Shown here one piece after another: positions 13,857-24,445 of a stretch of 37,131 bases of DNA. Under the pieces are notes generated by a model, which did not search any database, was not told the origin of the DNA, and saw only the letters and a list, made by a program, of their open reading frames with translations. The position numbers were made by a program, and so were the translations under genes. Origin of the DNA: Paraclostridium sordellii. Lineage in GTDB: Bacteria > Bacillota > Clostridia > Peptostreptococcales > Peptostreptococcaceae. The first letter of the stretch is position 1. Every line of letters starts with the position of its first letter. The stretch covers positions 1-37,131 of the forward strand of contig NZ_LN680000.1 of NCBI RefSeq assembly GCF_000953675.1. The letters run 5' to 3'.

Positions 13857-16493
13857 TTATATTCCTATAGCTATCCATGTTACTGTAGCTGTATATCCAG
13901 TTCGCGCTCTTCCTTGAATATCTCTTACTTCTGCATATCCATTAGTTAGGGTTTGTCCTCCTACTATTGCATTTGTTTCATTATATCCACCATAACTATT
14001 TGTTTCTAAGTTCCCAGTACATTTACAAAACTTTGTAAATGCTAAAGGATAATATATTTTAGCAGTTCCTATGCAAGAATTATCATTAAAGCCTATTTTA
14101 GTTGTTCCAAATTGTATAATCATACCTGAAGGTAGTTTTTGAAATCCAGTACCTGTTGAATTATTAAAATCCCAAGAAAAATCACCTATATTAGTCATGT
14201 TTGACCATGTCCACCAATTACCTTCAAAGTTTTTTAATCTAGTGTAAATTTTACCATTAGCACTAGTAAATCTTTGAATTAATTCAGTATCATTGGTATG
14301 AAATACCTCTAATGCCCCATAGATATTCCCACTATAAGGAGCATTTGGAATACTTCCACCTTCTTTAAAAACATAATATCGACCTGGCTCTAAAGCTATA
14401 TCAAAATCTGTAACACTTCCTAAATTTTTTAAATCATATCTTTTATCGTGATTATGATTTAAAAAATCAAACATAAGCTTTAATAAACTATCATCAACAT
14501 TTTCAAGCTTTTCAGATATTGAACTATCCGAAGATACAAAAGAAGAAGGAATATAATATTCTACTTCTGGATCTATTGCCCCACTACTTATGGACAATAA
14601 AGTTGTAGGATTAAAAGATCTAACAGATATATTTAAGCATTCATATATTTTTTCTACATCTTCAAAAACTAAATTAATATTATTACTTCTTAATTTAGTT
14701 TTAAGCTCAGCTACAGTTGATGCATAATTTGTTTTAACCGTTAGATATAGAATATCATTTATAGATGATATTCCTATAGTATCAAGTTTTGGAGTAGTGT
14801 GATAATTATATTTATCACATATTATTTTAAAGTTTTTTATATTAGAAAATCCTCTTATATAAAAAGTTGAGCATTCACCTGAAGTAGTCCCATTGTCTTT
14901 CCAATCTTCGCTTCCATTAAGTGTTTTTAATGTGCTTCTTTTATGATAATAATAGTTATCTAAATGATCTTCTATGGTATCCCATTTTCTTAAAATAGGT
15001 TTTTCCCATACTTTAGCGTTAGAATCATAACATAAAAGATTTCTTTTACTTTCTTCATGAGGAACATAACTAGGAGTTGTTTTATTCAAACTAAGTTCTA
15101 TATTTTTAACTTTAATATGGTTATTATCAACCTTTATAAATTCACATCCTTTAAAAAAGGAAGCATTTAAGAAGCCTATTTGTTCAACAGGAATTAAAAC
15201 TTTATCGTCTTTAACATCTCCATTCAATCCAATTAAAAATCTCCAATTTCTTAAATCAAACTTAGATAAATCTAAAACCATATTTGGACTCATGTCTGTT
15301 ATTTGTTTATAGCTTGAATCAACAAATCCCATAAATAAGTCGCATCTACTATTTCCAGTTGTTCTAAAATGGTAATATCCATCAGCTTCAAGTTTAGAAC
15401 TTAATAATTTTTCATCAAATAAATTTAAATTACTACTCTTTAATGATATATTGTCTACTCCATCTCCAACCGATTTAAGGCCTTCAAAATAATCATTTAT
15501 TTTCTCATTTCCTTCAACTAGAACAATCTTTACATTTTTTACATCATCCAAAGTAAACTTTTGATCTCCGTTTGGATATAGATGAAGAAATGAATTTCCT
15601 ATCTCCGATAGAGATGTAAAAGTACCTTCTGGACTTTTAGTTATTTTTGGAGCTGTTAAATGAAACCAATGAGAATTACATTTTTGAGGTAATCCAAATA
15701 ATTTATAACTATAAGTTGTATTAGGCTTTATTGGTAAATCACTTAAGTAAATTGAATAATAAGCATTTACCCCTAAGTTTTCTCCACTTCCTCCTAACAC
15801 CCATTTAGAAGGATTCAAAGGTATTATATTAAATGATGTTTTACCAGTTAACTTTAAATTTTGTATATATCCATTTGAACTATCTGTTATAACATTATTT
15901 CCAGTTACCTTTTTACCTTCATTAGAAACTATATTATTAGCTTGCTCTAAAACTCTTTCTAGTTCTTTTACATTAATTTTAGCTTCTGTATTTTGTCCTT
16001 CTAATTTATCTTTATTTGCTACTAAATCCTCTAATTTAGAAAGGTCTTGTTTAAACTTATCTAGTTCTTTTTTAGCTTGTCCAACATATCTATCAAGCTT
16101 TTCTAAAGTACATATATCTGTAATAGATTCTATAGCCTTATCAGAGCCTACTTTTTCTCTTACTTCAAATAAAAAGGTAGCTGTTGTTACTTGTCCACTT
16201 GTTGACCTTAATTCTAATTCAGCATAAGTTAATCCACTTGCTGTTAATGCTTGATTTTTTACATTTATTTTAACTTCATCATCTTGAATAGTTATATTAT
16301 CTTCTTGATATACTATAGTTCCATCTGATTTCTTTACAAACATTTTAATTTGTTCATTTTCAAAATGATAAGGAAGTCCATTTTTATATAAAGATGCATA
16401 AAAAATAGCAGTGTCATACTGCTTTAGTCGGAATTTAGGTATATGGTCTTCTCTTTCTATGTCTAGCTTGAAATGAAAATTATTTACTGCCAA
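13857..16493 (-). CDS. BppU-type baseplate upper protein / receptor-binding tail fibre
   Basis: The TTG at 16493 (reading MAVNNFHFKLDIE) is preferred over a GTG nine bases earlier, since GAAGGTG precedes it. The product has about 878 residues. Residues 1-125 form a BppU N-terminal domain that docks to the baseplate, then comes a helical linker (about 130-190). The middle contains Trp- and Gly-rich beta domains that may bind sugars, and a pyocin-knob-like segment lies near 700-770 (GRYYVFKEGG, WWTWSN). The C-terminal 100 residues (SGMIIQFGTTK onward) resemble fibre tip domains of the gp53-like type. It should determine host range. It overlaps the upstream endopeptidase gene by 14 bp. Confidence 0.82.
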   Translation of the reverse strand: MAVNNFHFKLDIEREDHIPKFRLKQYDTAIFYASLYKNGLPYHFENEQIKMFVKKSDGTIVYQEDNITIQDDEVKINVKNQALTASGLTYAELELRSTSGQVTTATFLFEVREKVGSDKAIESITDICTLEKLDRYVGQAKKELDKFKQDLSKLEDLVANKDKLEGQNTEAKINVKELERVLEQANNIVSNEGKKVTGNNVITDSSNGYIQNLKLTGKTSFNIIPLNPSKWVLGGSGENLGVNAYYSIYLSDLPIKPNTTYSYKLFGLPQKCNSHWFHLTAPKITKSPEGTFTSLSEIGNSFLHLYPNGDQKFTLDDVKNVKIVLVEGNEKINDYFEGLKSVGDGVDNISLKSSNLNLFDEKLLSSKLEADGYYHFRTTGNSRCDLFMGFVDSSYKQITDMSPNMVLDLSKFDLRNWRFLIGLNGDVKDDKVLIPVEQIGFLNASFFKGCEFIKVDNNHIKVKNIELSLNKTTPSYVPHEESKRNLLCYDSNAKVWEKPILRKWDTIEDHLDNYYYHKRSTLKTLNGSEDWKDNGTTSGECSTFYIRGFSNIKNFKIICDKYNYHTTPKLDTIGISSINDILYLTVKTNYASTVAELKTKLRSNNINLVFEDVEKIYECLNISVRSFNPTTLLSISSGAIDPEVEYYIPSSFVSSDSSISEKLENVDDSLLKLMFDFLNHNHDKRYDLKNLGSVTDFDIALEPGRYYVFKEGGSIPNAPYSGNIYGALEVFHTNDTELIQRFTSANGKIYTRLKNFEGNWWTWSNMTNIGDFSWDFNNSTGTGFQKLPSGMIIQFGTTKIGFNDNSCIGTAKIYYPLAFTKFCKCTGNLETNSYGGYNETNAIVGGQTLTNGYAEVRDIQGRARTGYTATVTWIAIGI

Positions 16494-19104
16494 TACTATC
16501 ACCTTCTTTTTCTGTTTCTGTATATAATCTCCAATACTCTTTATTTTCGATAATATTATTATTTAAATCAGTTTCTTTTAAAGCATCTAGAAATACTTCT
16601 TTATTTCTTTCTTCTTCAAATCCTTGTCTTTTAGCTGTTACAACATATTTAAAGGTAAAATCTTTTCTATCTGATTCCACCACAAAATAATCTTTTGTTT
16701 GTTCTTTTATTCTGTAATCTCCCCAGCCTTGCTTTATTATTTCAACTGTATAATCTAAATCAAGGTTAACACTATCTTTAAATATATTATCTAATAGAAC
16801 TACTCTTTCATATGTAACTTTATTATTATTATGTTTAACTTCATCTACAGTTAATAAATGCATACTTCTATCTGTTAAATAACTTTCGCAATCCTCTACA
16901 CTATAGAATAATCTTTCTCCATAATGTTTAGTTTTTTGAACACAGTTTTTATTCCCATTTACAGTAAAATCTCCATTAACATGTATTCCATTATCTGCAT
17001 AAAACTTCAATTTAGAAACTAGATTATTAGTTGTCGAAGTAAATAATGCATCATTACCATTTTTCCAAAAACTAAATCCATTTTCTGTAGAAAATGATGC
17101 ATATATTTGAGAGCCATCCCATAATTTACAATGACCACTTTTAAAAGATGCATATTTATAATCACGTCCAGCAAAATAAGTTTCATAAGGACTGGAATTA
17201 AAATATGCTGCATTAGTATTTAAATCATATAACCAAAAACTTTCATTTCCTAATTTCATTTTCCAGTTAAGATTACTACCAACAACTCCCCAGTAATTAG
17301 TTGCTTTATTTATAAAATCATTACTATTTTTAGATCTGAATATTTCATTTAAACCATCTTTATCTAAAACTAAACTCCAACCATTCATACACATTTTTTC
17401 ATAAACCATAATAGGGTATTTAGCATCACCTGTTAAATTATGTTTATCGAATTTTATATAAAAAGGATATGAATTAGAATTATTTTTATCTTCGTAAGCT
17501 ATTCCAGAATAACCATCTGTTGAATTGGATAAAAGTATTCCTGGAATTTCAGTGCCTGTTAGTCTTCCTGAAAAAATTTCTCCGACAGGCTTACCTACAC
17601 CATCCCAATCGTAAAACTTAAGCCTATTTCCAGCTAACTCTATTGATTTAATTCCATTTTTTAAAAAGTTTATTCCATTACCTTTCGATAAATCCATTTG
17701 TAAACTTCCATCAGCATTTTCAATTAAAACAGTTTTTAATTTACCAATAAGCCAGTCAGCATATACATAGCCACCACCTATAAATGTATTCCATTGCCAA
17801 TCTTTATCGTCTAAAGTTCTTTTATTTGCTATCATTAAGCCCATAGAGCCTAAGGCTAATGCTCCATAGGTTTTACTACCTTTAATTCTATCTTCAAACA
17901 GCATTGCTTTAACTTGCTGAGGTTGTGCAATATCCCTTAAAGCTTGAAACTTAGTGTTAAGAGCAGAAACCACACCTTCTAAACTTTCAGCTTTCACATT
18001 ACCATTACTATTTAATATACTATCTAGTTTTTCTTTTGCTAGATCTTGTCTATCAAAGTAATCTGTATTAAGTTCCCCTAAAGTTATTGCATTATATTTT
18101 TTATTTAATATATCCCATTCAAGACCTACACATCTAGTAGTTAAATCTACACCTATATTTTGATGTTCAACTATTAATGTATCTCCAATTCCAACGTTAA
18201 CTAGATTCTTAAAACTTTTATATTCTTCTGTATTTTCTAGTATAGCTATATCAACTTTTCCTGAAACTTTAGGTTTATCTAAGCCACTTTTAAAAGCTTC
18301 CTTAACTCTTTGTCGCATAGCTTCATATAAAGATTCTCTTGTTTCAAAACCTTGTTCATCTTCTCCATTACAATCTTCTTTTAATTTTAAATCTTCAAAA
18401 ACCATATGTCTTTCTTTTATAATTGGATACTTATTAATTAATGGAGAGTCAATATATAGTTCAGGTAACATAATACCGTTATAAGCTTGTGGGTATATAC
18501 GTGTAGCTATTTCATCTGTATTTTCAGCTAAGTCTATATCTAACATATTTCTAGCATACTTAACTTTAACTCCGTAGTTGCCACCAATTCTATGATTTAC
18601 ATATACATCAAAGTTATCAGCTATTACTTCGCCACCCCAACGGTTTAATAGTGTATTATCACTATCTCCACTTATTGCACTTAAAGCATTCATTTTTACA
18701 AAGTATGCCGTATTAGTTAGGCTAATATCTGAATGCCCTCTGAACTTCGTTCCAGTTAAAATAATATTTAAGGCTGTTTCACAATTAAAATTAACTGCTC
18801 TAGTATCTACAATAATTTTATCAATTAAATCAAAATAAATATGTCTAGCTTTTACTTTTACCCCGAACATACCTTTTGCTACATCATAGATTCTAAATAG
18901 CTGTTGATTTTTGCTATAACAAACATCACATTTTATTACACCTAAATTTTCAATTGTTTTCCATCTTTTTTCTTTATCGTAACTATGCTCAATTTCAATT
19001 TCACAAATACCATTTAACTCTACTTTTAAAATAGCACTAGACGGCTGTAATTTTATATCTCCATTTCTATCAAAGTTAGTATTTGACGGTTTATAACATT
19101 GCAT
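16480..19104 (-). CDS. Prophage tail endopeptidase / tail tip protein
   Basis: ATG at 19104 has GGAGGTG 8 nt upstream, and its first base overlaps the Dit stop codon, so the product has 874 residues. The N-terminal 370 residues match the phage minor structural protein / prophage endopeptidase tail family (for example RIYPQAYNG near 210), which forms the tail-tip hub. The remaining 500 residues are repetitive, beta-rich, Asn/Gly-rich fibre-like sequence with an extended C-terminal segment rich in charged residues. Together with Dit and BppU it forms the adsorption baseplate. Confidence 0.85.
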   Translation of the reverse strand: MQCYKPSNTNFDRNGDIKLQPSSAILKVELNGICEIEIEHSYDKEKRWKTIENLGVIKCDVCYSKNQQLFRIYDVAKGMFGVKVKARHIYFDLIDKIIVDTRAVNFNCETALNIILTGTKFRGHSDISLTNTAYFVKMNALSAISGDSDNTLLNRWGGEVIADNFDVYVNHRIGGNYGVKVKYARNMLDIDLAENTDEIATRIYPQAYNGIMLPELYIDSPLINKYPIIKERHMVFEDLKLKEDCNGEDEQGFETRESLYEAMRQRVKEAFKSGLDKPKVSGKVDIAILENTEEYKSFKNLVNVGIGDTLIVEHQNIGVDLTTRCVGLEWDILNKKYNAITLGELNTDYFDRQDLAKEKLDSILNSNGNVKAESLEGVVSALNTKFQALRDIAQPQQVKAMLFEDRIKGSKTYGALALGSMGLMIANKRTLDDKDWQWNTFIGGGYVYADWLIGKLKTVLIENADGSLQMDLSKGNGINFLKNGIKSIELAGNRLKFYDWDGVGKPVGEIFSGRLTGTEIPGILLSNSTDGYSGIAYEDKNNSNSYPFYIKFDKHNLTGDAKYPIMVYEKMCMNGWSLVLDKDGLNEIFRSKNSNDFINKATNYWGVVGSNLNWKMKLGNESFWLYDLNTNAAYFNSSPYETYFAGRDYKYASFKSGHCKLWDGSQIYASFSTENGFSFWKNGNDALFTSTTNNLVSKLKFYADNGIHVNGDFTVNGNKNCVQKTKHYGERLFYSVEDCESYLTDRSMHLLTVDEVKHNNNKVTYERVVLLDNIFKDSVNLDLDYTVEIIKQGWGDYRIKEQTKDYFVVESDRKDFTFKYVVTAKRQGFEEERNKEVFLDALKETDLNNNIIENKEYWRLYTETEKEGDSIGSK

Positions 19105-19814
19105 TATAAACACCTCCATCTAGGTTTTATTTTAAGCACTTGTATATTACCTTCAAATTGTATAAGGTTAGCACCCTTATTTAGAACTGGAAAAGTTCCA
19201 GTACCTAAATTAAAATAATTATCGGTAGTTTTAAAAACTAATTCAAGTTCACTATCAATATATATATAGTCTTGAACTGGGACAGTAAACTTTCTATTAT
19301 TTATACTTACTTTTACCTCTCCATTGCCTTGTATATATATCTGTGGCTTTGATTCTAAATAGTAATTATATAAATTATCATTATTATGTATCTCAATAAA
19401 TTCATCTGCATCTAAGTTATATAAGTAACCTCTGCAAGTGAAATCAATTCTAAATTTACCTTTACGTCTTAAGATAGTTTCAAAATCTCCATTTAATTTT
19501 ACATCTACTACTTTATAAAACCACTCAGGATCATCACTAAAAATTAATTTATTATCTTGTATTTCATTAATCCATAATTTAATTTGTCTAAATCTTTCCT
19601 TAAGATTGTTTTTTTCTATGAAATTAAATTCAACTGGAATTACAATATCCGAATAGCCACCTTCTTCTTCATAAACTAAACCATCTCTACCAGGAATTTG
19701 TTTTGTAGTTTTAATTTTAGAAGGAGAGGGAATATTAGGTCTTTTTACTATGCTTAATCCTAAATCAAATTTAGAATTTAAATTATTAAATATTAAAAAA
19801 TACTTACTAAACAT
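19104..19814 (-). CDS. Distal tail protein (Dit)
   Basis: This 236-residue protein fits the siphovirus Dit family (SPP1 gp19.1-like), whose hexamer joins the tail tube to the tip. The N-terminal belt domain (about 1-125) has the pattern GRDGLVYEEEGGYSDIVIPVEF, and a galectin-like C-terminal domain ends KIKPRWRCL. Its ATG directly abuts the tape-measure stop (TAG-ATG), with GGGGG 9 nt upstream. The next gene starts within its stop codon. Confidence 0.88.
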   Translation of the reverse strand: MFSKYFLIFNNLNSKFDLGLSIVKRPNIPSPSKIKTTKQIPGRDGLVYEEEGGYSDIVIPVEFNFIEKNNLKERFRQIKLWINEIQDNKLIFSDDPEWFYKVVDVKLNGDFETILRRKGKFRIDFTCRGYLYNLDADEFIEIHNNDNLYNYYLESKPQIYIQGNGEVKVSINNRKFTVPVQDYIYIDSELELVFKTTDNYFNLGTGTFPVLNKGANLIQFEGNIQVLKIKPRWRCL

Positions 19815-22754
19815 CTATACATGCCCCCTTGCTATTCCTCTACTTCTTTGATTTTTACTTATTAAATTTCCAAATTCATCAAATATAGCTTCAGCTACAT
19901 TTTTGCTACCTACCTGCAGATTAATTTGAATTATTTTAGTTTCTTGATTATTTTTTTCATATGTTTTATTTCCTCTATTATCTAAAACTTTTTGTACTGA
20001 GTTAGTAACTAATTTATCTAATTTAGAAAGAGGTATTACGGCTTCGTGTTCTTTCCCTTCTCCAACAAGTGCCATAGTAGCTTTCGTTACTATACCACCT
20101 TCAGCCAACGCTGGTATCTGAGGTAAATGAATACCGAAATGTTTCCCACCAAAAACTGGGACCCAATTAGGTATATTAAAGCTAATCCTATTAACTGCCC
20201 TTATTGCTGAATTTATTCCTGATATAGCAGCATTAATAGGAGCCTTTATAATTCCTCCGATAGTTCCAAAAATACTAGCTATTATTTGCTTAAGTCCACT
20301 GAATATTTTCCTCCAATTTCCAGTAAATACACCACTTAAGAAGGTTAAAACACCATTAAAAACTCCTTTTATTCCATTCCATACAGTTCCAACTACTGAA
20401 AAGAAATGATTTAACGGAACTCCTAATAATCCAAATGTTCTTGTAAAATCTCTATGGAATGCACCTTTAAAGAAATTTGCAAATCCAACAAATATATTTT
20501 TCACTTTGGACCATACAGCATTTACACCGTTTCTAAACCAATCGCACTTATTATATAAAGTGACAAACACAGCTCCTAAAGCAACTAAAGCTGTTATTAC
20601 TACACCGATTGGATTCATACTCATTACTAGGTTTAATCCTTTTTGTGCTAATGTCATAGCTTTTGTTGCTCCAGTTACAGCTAATTGAGCTCCTTTAAAA
20701 GCAAGCATTTTAGCTTTAGTACCTAGCCACATTAAACCATTCTTAGTTAGTTGAGCCGAATTTTTTAATATTGCTAATGTTAATTTACCTAAATTCTTAG
20801 TTACAGTTAAAAGCCCCTTACCAAAAGCTAAGATTCCTTTGCCTGCTGTTTTACCTATACTTATAGCAAACTTACCTAAATTTTTAGTTACTGTTAAAAG
20901 ACCTTTACCAAAACTCTTTAATCCTTGAACAGCTTTTTTACCTATATTTAAAGTAAAGTCTTTTATATTTCTAGATACTTTTACTATTCCTTTTCCAAAT
21001 TTAACTAGCTTAGTTTCACCATCTCTAGTAGCTTTTGCATAATCTTTTATAGCTTTACCTGATTTTTGCATAAATTTTATATTATTACTTAAACCTTTAG
21101 CTAATTTTGCAAATCCACCTATAGCTAAGTTTGTAGCTACAAAAGCAGCTCCTAATCCAACAACTAATGTTTTTTGAGATTTACTCATACCACCTATAGC
21201 TTTTGTTATATTAGTTATTCCTTTAGCAACTAAAGATATAAATGGGGATATTACATCTCCAAATCCTATTAATGCATTCTTAGTTGAGTTTAATGCTTTC
21301 TTTAGTCCTTGACTTGTTGCAGCATCAACTTTTTTAAAGGCTGTTTCTGTAGAGCCTGCACTATCTTTCATTTTACCAAGCATATCATTAAATTCTTTTC
21401 CTGACTTAGAACTTAATACAAGTGCTGCTTTACCTGCTTCGGCACTACCAAACATATCACCTAAAGATTTGCCACTTTTTTTAGCCTCCTTTTCCATCAT
21501 TGCTAAAATATCACCTAAAGATTTACCACTTTTTATTAACTCTGGAAATGACTTTCCACTAGCTTTTTTTAATGCTTTATTTGCAGTTGTTCCACTTTTC
21601 CCAAGTTCATTTAGCATACTATTCATGTAAGTTGTTGTTTCAGCTGATTTTATACCTTTTGATGTCATTATTGCATATCCACTAGCTACTTGTTCTAAAT
21701 TAACACCTAAATCTTTAGCTGTAGGTATAACTCTACCCATATCAGCAGATAATTGACCAACTGTAACTTTACCAAGATTTTGAGTTTGAATAAGTGTATC
21801 ACTTACTTTTGTAACATCTTGAGCCTTTAATCCGTAGGAGTTCATTATAGTAGTTAATAAGTCTAATGATTGTCCTGCCTCTGCAAATCCTGCTTTAGCT
21901 AGTTTAGTTGAGTTACTTACAAAACTAACTGCATCCCCAGTTTGTTGTCCTGCTGAAATAGCATCATATACGTTATTAGCTATTTCCTCGCTTGATATTC
22001 CAGTTTGATTAGATAAATCTAATATGCCCTTTCTTAAATCTCCCAAAGGAACTTTAGTTGTATCAGCTATTGTGCTTACTTTAGCCATACCATCTTCAAA
22101 ACCAACACTAGCCATAGCAGCAGCAGTTCCTATTCCAGTTATAGCTGTACTAGCTGGCTTCATTTTATTAGAAATACCTTCAGCTTTTTGACTAGACTTT
22201 TCAAGTCCTTCACTAAATTTATCAAGCTTACTTTTTTCTAACTCTTTATTAACTTCTTGTAATGCCTTTTCATTTTCTAATAATGCCTTTTTACTATTAT
22301 TTAATTTAATTTCTGCATTATCTAATTTTTTAGTGTTACTATCTATAGCTCTATCATTTTGTTCATATTCTTTTTTTAAATTATCTAATTCTTGTTTTAA
22401 TTTCTTAGATTCTTCACTGTTTTTACCAGTTTGGCTTACACTCTCTTTATATTTTTCATTAGTTTTTTCTATTTTGTCTGCTAATGTTGATTGTTTTTCC
22501 TTTTGCTTTGATATATCAGAATTAAGTTTACTTATATTCCTTGTTTGTGCTTCTATCATTCTATTTTGAATTTGCATCTTGCTAGTTAATTCTGATTGTT
22601 TACTTTTTAAAACATCTGTTGTACTTCCAAATAGTCTAGCTTGTGTTTGTGCTAAACTATAGCTACTTCCAACTTTTTTTAATTCAGCAGACATTTCTTT
22701 CATTTGTTTTTGAAAGTCAGAACTATTTGCTCTAATTTTAATATTAGCTGCCAT
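19815..22754 (-). CDS. Phage tail tape measure protein
   Basis: This 979-residue protein determines tail length. Residues about 30-190 are a long coiled coil. The TP901-type tape measure core (about 200-500) contains the family pattern GMAKVSTIADTTKV and repeated KSGKSLGD segments. Residues 500-700 hold helical repeats (KGLLTVTKNLGKF occurs twice), followed by hydrophobic membrane-active segments (about 700-760). The C-terminal part resembles tail-tip docking regions (EGGIVTKATMALVGEGKEHE). GGGAGG lies 6 nt before the ATG. It follows the frameshifted G/GT chaperones, as usual in siphophages. Confidence 0.93.
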   Translation of the reverse strand: MAANIKIRANSSDFQKQMKEMSAELKKVGSSYSLAQTQARLFGSTTDVLKSKQSELTSKMQIQNRMIEAQTRNISKLNSDISKQKEKQSTLADKIEKTNEKYKESVSQTGKNSEESKKLKQELDNLKKEYEQNDRAIDSNTKKLDNAEIKLNNSKKALLENEKALQEVNKELEKSKLDKFSEGLEKSSQKAEGISNKMKPASTAITGIGTAAAMASVGFEDGMAKVSTIADTTKVPLGDLRKGILDLSNQTGISSEEIANNVYDAISAGQQTGDAVSFVSNSTKLAKAGFAEAGQSLDLLTTIMNSYGLKAQDVTKVSDTLIQTQNLGKVTVGQLSADMGRVIPTAKDLGVNLEQVASGYAIMTSKGIKSAETTTYMNSMLNELGKSGTTANKALKKASGKSFPELIKSGKSLGDILAMMEKEAKKSGKSLGDMFGSAEAGKAALVLSSKSGKEFNDMLGKMKDSAGSTETAFKKVDAATSQGLKKALNSTKNALIGFGDVISPFISLVAKGITNITKAIGGMSKSQKTLVVGLGAAFVATNLAIGGFAKLAKGLSNNIKFMQKSGKAIKDYAKATRDGETKLVKFGKGIVKVSRNIKDFTLNIGKKAVQGLKSFGKGLLTVTKNLGKFAISIGKTAGKGILAFGKGLLTVTKNLGKLTLAILKNSAQLTKNGLMWLGTKAKMLAFKGAQLAVTGATKAMTLAQKGLNLVMSMNPIGVVITALVALGAVFVTLYNKCDWFRNGVNAVWSKVKNIFVGFANFFKGAFHRDFTRTFGLLGVPLNHFFSVVGTVWNGIKGVFNGVLTFLSGVFTGNWRKIFSGLKQIIASIFGTIGGIIKAPINAAISGINSAIRAVNRISFNIPNWVPVFGGKHFGIHLPQIPALAEGGIVTKATMALVGEGKEHEAVIPLSKLDKLVTNSVQKVLDNRGNKTYEKNNQETKIIQINLQVGSKNVAEAIFDEFGNLISKNQRSRGIARGHV

Positions 22755-22787
22755 TTAAAACCTCCCTTCTTTCAAAAATAAAAAAGA

Positions 22788-23240
22788 CTATGCTTCTATA
22801 TCTGCATAATCTTCTTGAACACACTCTTTATTTTTAAGTGAGTAATCTATATAATCTAATAACTCAAATATGTTTGTTTCTAAGCATTCCTTTAAAGAAA
22901 ACTTTAACTTTAATCTAGCAAAATCAAAGATACCATAAAGTATTTTTAAACTTATTTCATACTTACTAATATCTTTTAAATTTTCTTCATCTTCATATCC
23001 GTTTTCTTTGTCATAATCATCAAATGCACTTTCGCTTTCTTCTATTTCTTCATCACTAAGTACATTGTTTATTTTTTCATGGACCTGTTCTATATATTTT
23101 TCAATTAATATATAAGTTTCTAAAATATCATATATTTCTTTTTGATCCAGTTCTTTTACCTCAATTTTATAATCGAAAAATATATTTATAAGTTTATTTA
23201 TATAGATTAAATTATCTTTATTTTTATCTATCAAATCCAT
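22788..23240 (-). CDS. T part of the tail assembly chaperone GT fusion
   Basis: The 150-codon stretch from the ATG at 23240 has no ribosome site. The same frame is open upstream through the end of the preceding G gene (reading FDISISCLYTNNFSCSKYKE before that Met), so the protein is probably made only as a fusion after a -1 shift near the end of G. The T domain is acidic and helical, consistent with a chaperone that binds the tape measure protein encoded next. The fusion would be about 275 residues. Confidence 0.75.
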   Translation of the reverse strand: MDLIDKNKDNLIYINKLINIFFDYKIEVKELDQKEIYDILETYILIEKYIEQVHEKINNVLSDEEIEESESAFDDYDKENGYEDEENLKDISKYEISLKILYGIFDFARLKLKFSLKECLETNIFELLDYIDYSLKNKECVQEDYADIEA

Positions 23241-23287
23241 AGTTTTTATAATTTCTTTATACTTTGAACAACTAAAGTTATTAGTAT

Positions 23288-23332
23288 AAAGACAAGAAAT
23301 AGATATATCAAATATATCTATTTCTTGTCTTT
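23288..23332 (-). promoter_or_regulatory. Frameshift-stimulating hairpin in the G/GT gene pair
   Basis: Perfect 21-bp arms (23288-23308 and 23312-23332) with a 3-nt loop start about four nt downstream of CTTTTTAT on the minus strand and contain the G stop codon. This is the spacing expected for a structure that stimulates -1 slippage. The exact slip site is not a canonical heptamer. Confidence 0.6.
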
Positions 23333-23623
23333 CATAAAAAGTGCTTTTGTCTTATCTATACTTTTATTTAATTTTTCAGCTACCTCAAGGTCTGCTCTTA
23401 TAAAATTAAATATTATATCACTTACTTCAAATTCATCATTTATATCATCTTCCGTAAATTGATTATCAAATAAAACTACTAAAGCATTTACCATTTTATC
23501 TAAATCTTCATCATCATAATTTTCTTTACCAGTTAATTCATCTCTTACTTTTGAATATACTTTATATTTACTTCTAACCATCTTTCCACTGTCAAATTCC
23601 TTACTATTTACTACTATTTTCAT
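23318..23623 (-). CDS. Tail assembly chaperone G
   Basis: ATG at 23623 is chosen (AAGGGTG about 6 nt upstream; the GTG three codons earlier lies within that site). The 101-residue acidic protein, with the pattern KMVNALVVLFDNQFTEDDI, matches siphovirus G-type tail assembly chaperones and lies between the major tail protein and the tape measure. Near its end the phrase ALFMKDKK is encoded next to a T5 run and hairpin where ribosomes should shift to the -1 frame to make the GT fusion. The 180-bp gap upstream holds no gene. Confidence 0.82.
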   Translation of the reverse strand: MKIVVNSKEFDSGKMVRSKYKVYSKVRDELTGKENYDDEDLDKMVNALVVLFDNQFTEDDINDEFEVSDIIFNFIRADLEVAEKLNKSIDKTKALFMKDKK

Positions 23624-23803
23624 AAAAATCACCCTTTCAAATTTGATATTTTTATAAAATAAGCAACTTTTTAAAAATACTTAAATATAGCCATTTTAAG
23701 AGGTTACTTATTTTAATTGATTAATACATCGTGTATTTTTTTAAAACTGTTTATAGGCTAATTTAAAAAGCCGTTTTTTCTTAAACCTAAAAAAATTAAT
23801 ACT

Positions 23804-24409
23804 TTAAGATACTTTTTTAACTGGTTCTTGTACTTTTGAAAACCAATCTTGTATAGCTGTCTTAGCATCTGAATTTTCTTCTAGTAAATAACTTTCATTT
23901 ACTCTAATTCTCCAATTTCCATCTTTTTGGCGTGGATAGAAAGTACCTTTTAATTTAGGTGTTTGAGTTTTTAATTTTTCTTGATTTGTTTCATAAGTTT
24001 CTGTTCCACCTTCGCAGAATTTACCACAATATAACCATACAAATTCATATTTTTTATCAGTTCTTTTGGCTCTCCACCCTAAAGCTATTTCATTAGCCAT
24101 GTCGTCTTGATTATCTACTAAAAATCCATTATCATATGTGCATCCTTTTAGCAAGGCTTCTTGTTCAGGGCTTAAATCATTTAATTCTATTTCAACTTCT
24201 ATACTTTCTAAAGTTTCCTCAACTGCTTCTGTACCATCATCACTATATAATTTTTCAACTTTCTTTTTTTCTGTAACTTTAGCACTTATGGATCTAGCTA
24301 ATTTTTTTATTTTAGTGGCAGAATATTCAGTAACAGTATTTTTTTCAACTAATGCTGCAGATATATCCCTAAGTCCCATTCTTCTACTACTTACAACTGT
24401 TTCACTCAT
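23804..24409 (-). CDS. Major tail (tube) protein, phi13 type
   Basis: This 201-residue protein fits the phi13-type major tail proteins: a short N-terminal GLRDISAALV, a SATKIKKLARSISAKVTE segment, then acidic beta-rich sequence and the conserved ALGWRAKRTDKKYEFVWLY (about residues 110-128). Hexamers stack to form the tail tube. GGAAG lies about 7 nt before the ATG. It lies between the head-tail joining genes and the chaperone G gene, the standard order. Confidence 0.9.
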   Translation of the reverse strand: MSETVVSSRRMGLRDISAALVEKNTVTEYSATKIKKLARSISAKVTEKKKVEKLYSDDGTEAVEETLESIEVEIELNDLSPEQEALLKGCTYDNGFLVDNQDDMANEIALGWRAKRTDKKYEFVWLYCGKFCEGGTETYETNQEKLKTQTPKLKGTFYPRQKDGNWRIRVNESYLLEENSDAKTAIQDWFSKVQEPVKKVS

Positions 24410-24445
24410 TTTATCACTTCCTTTTTGAGAATAAAAAAAGACTTA

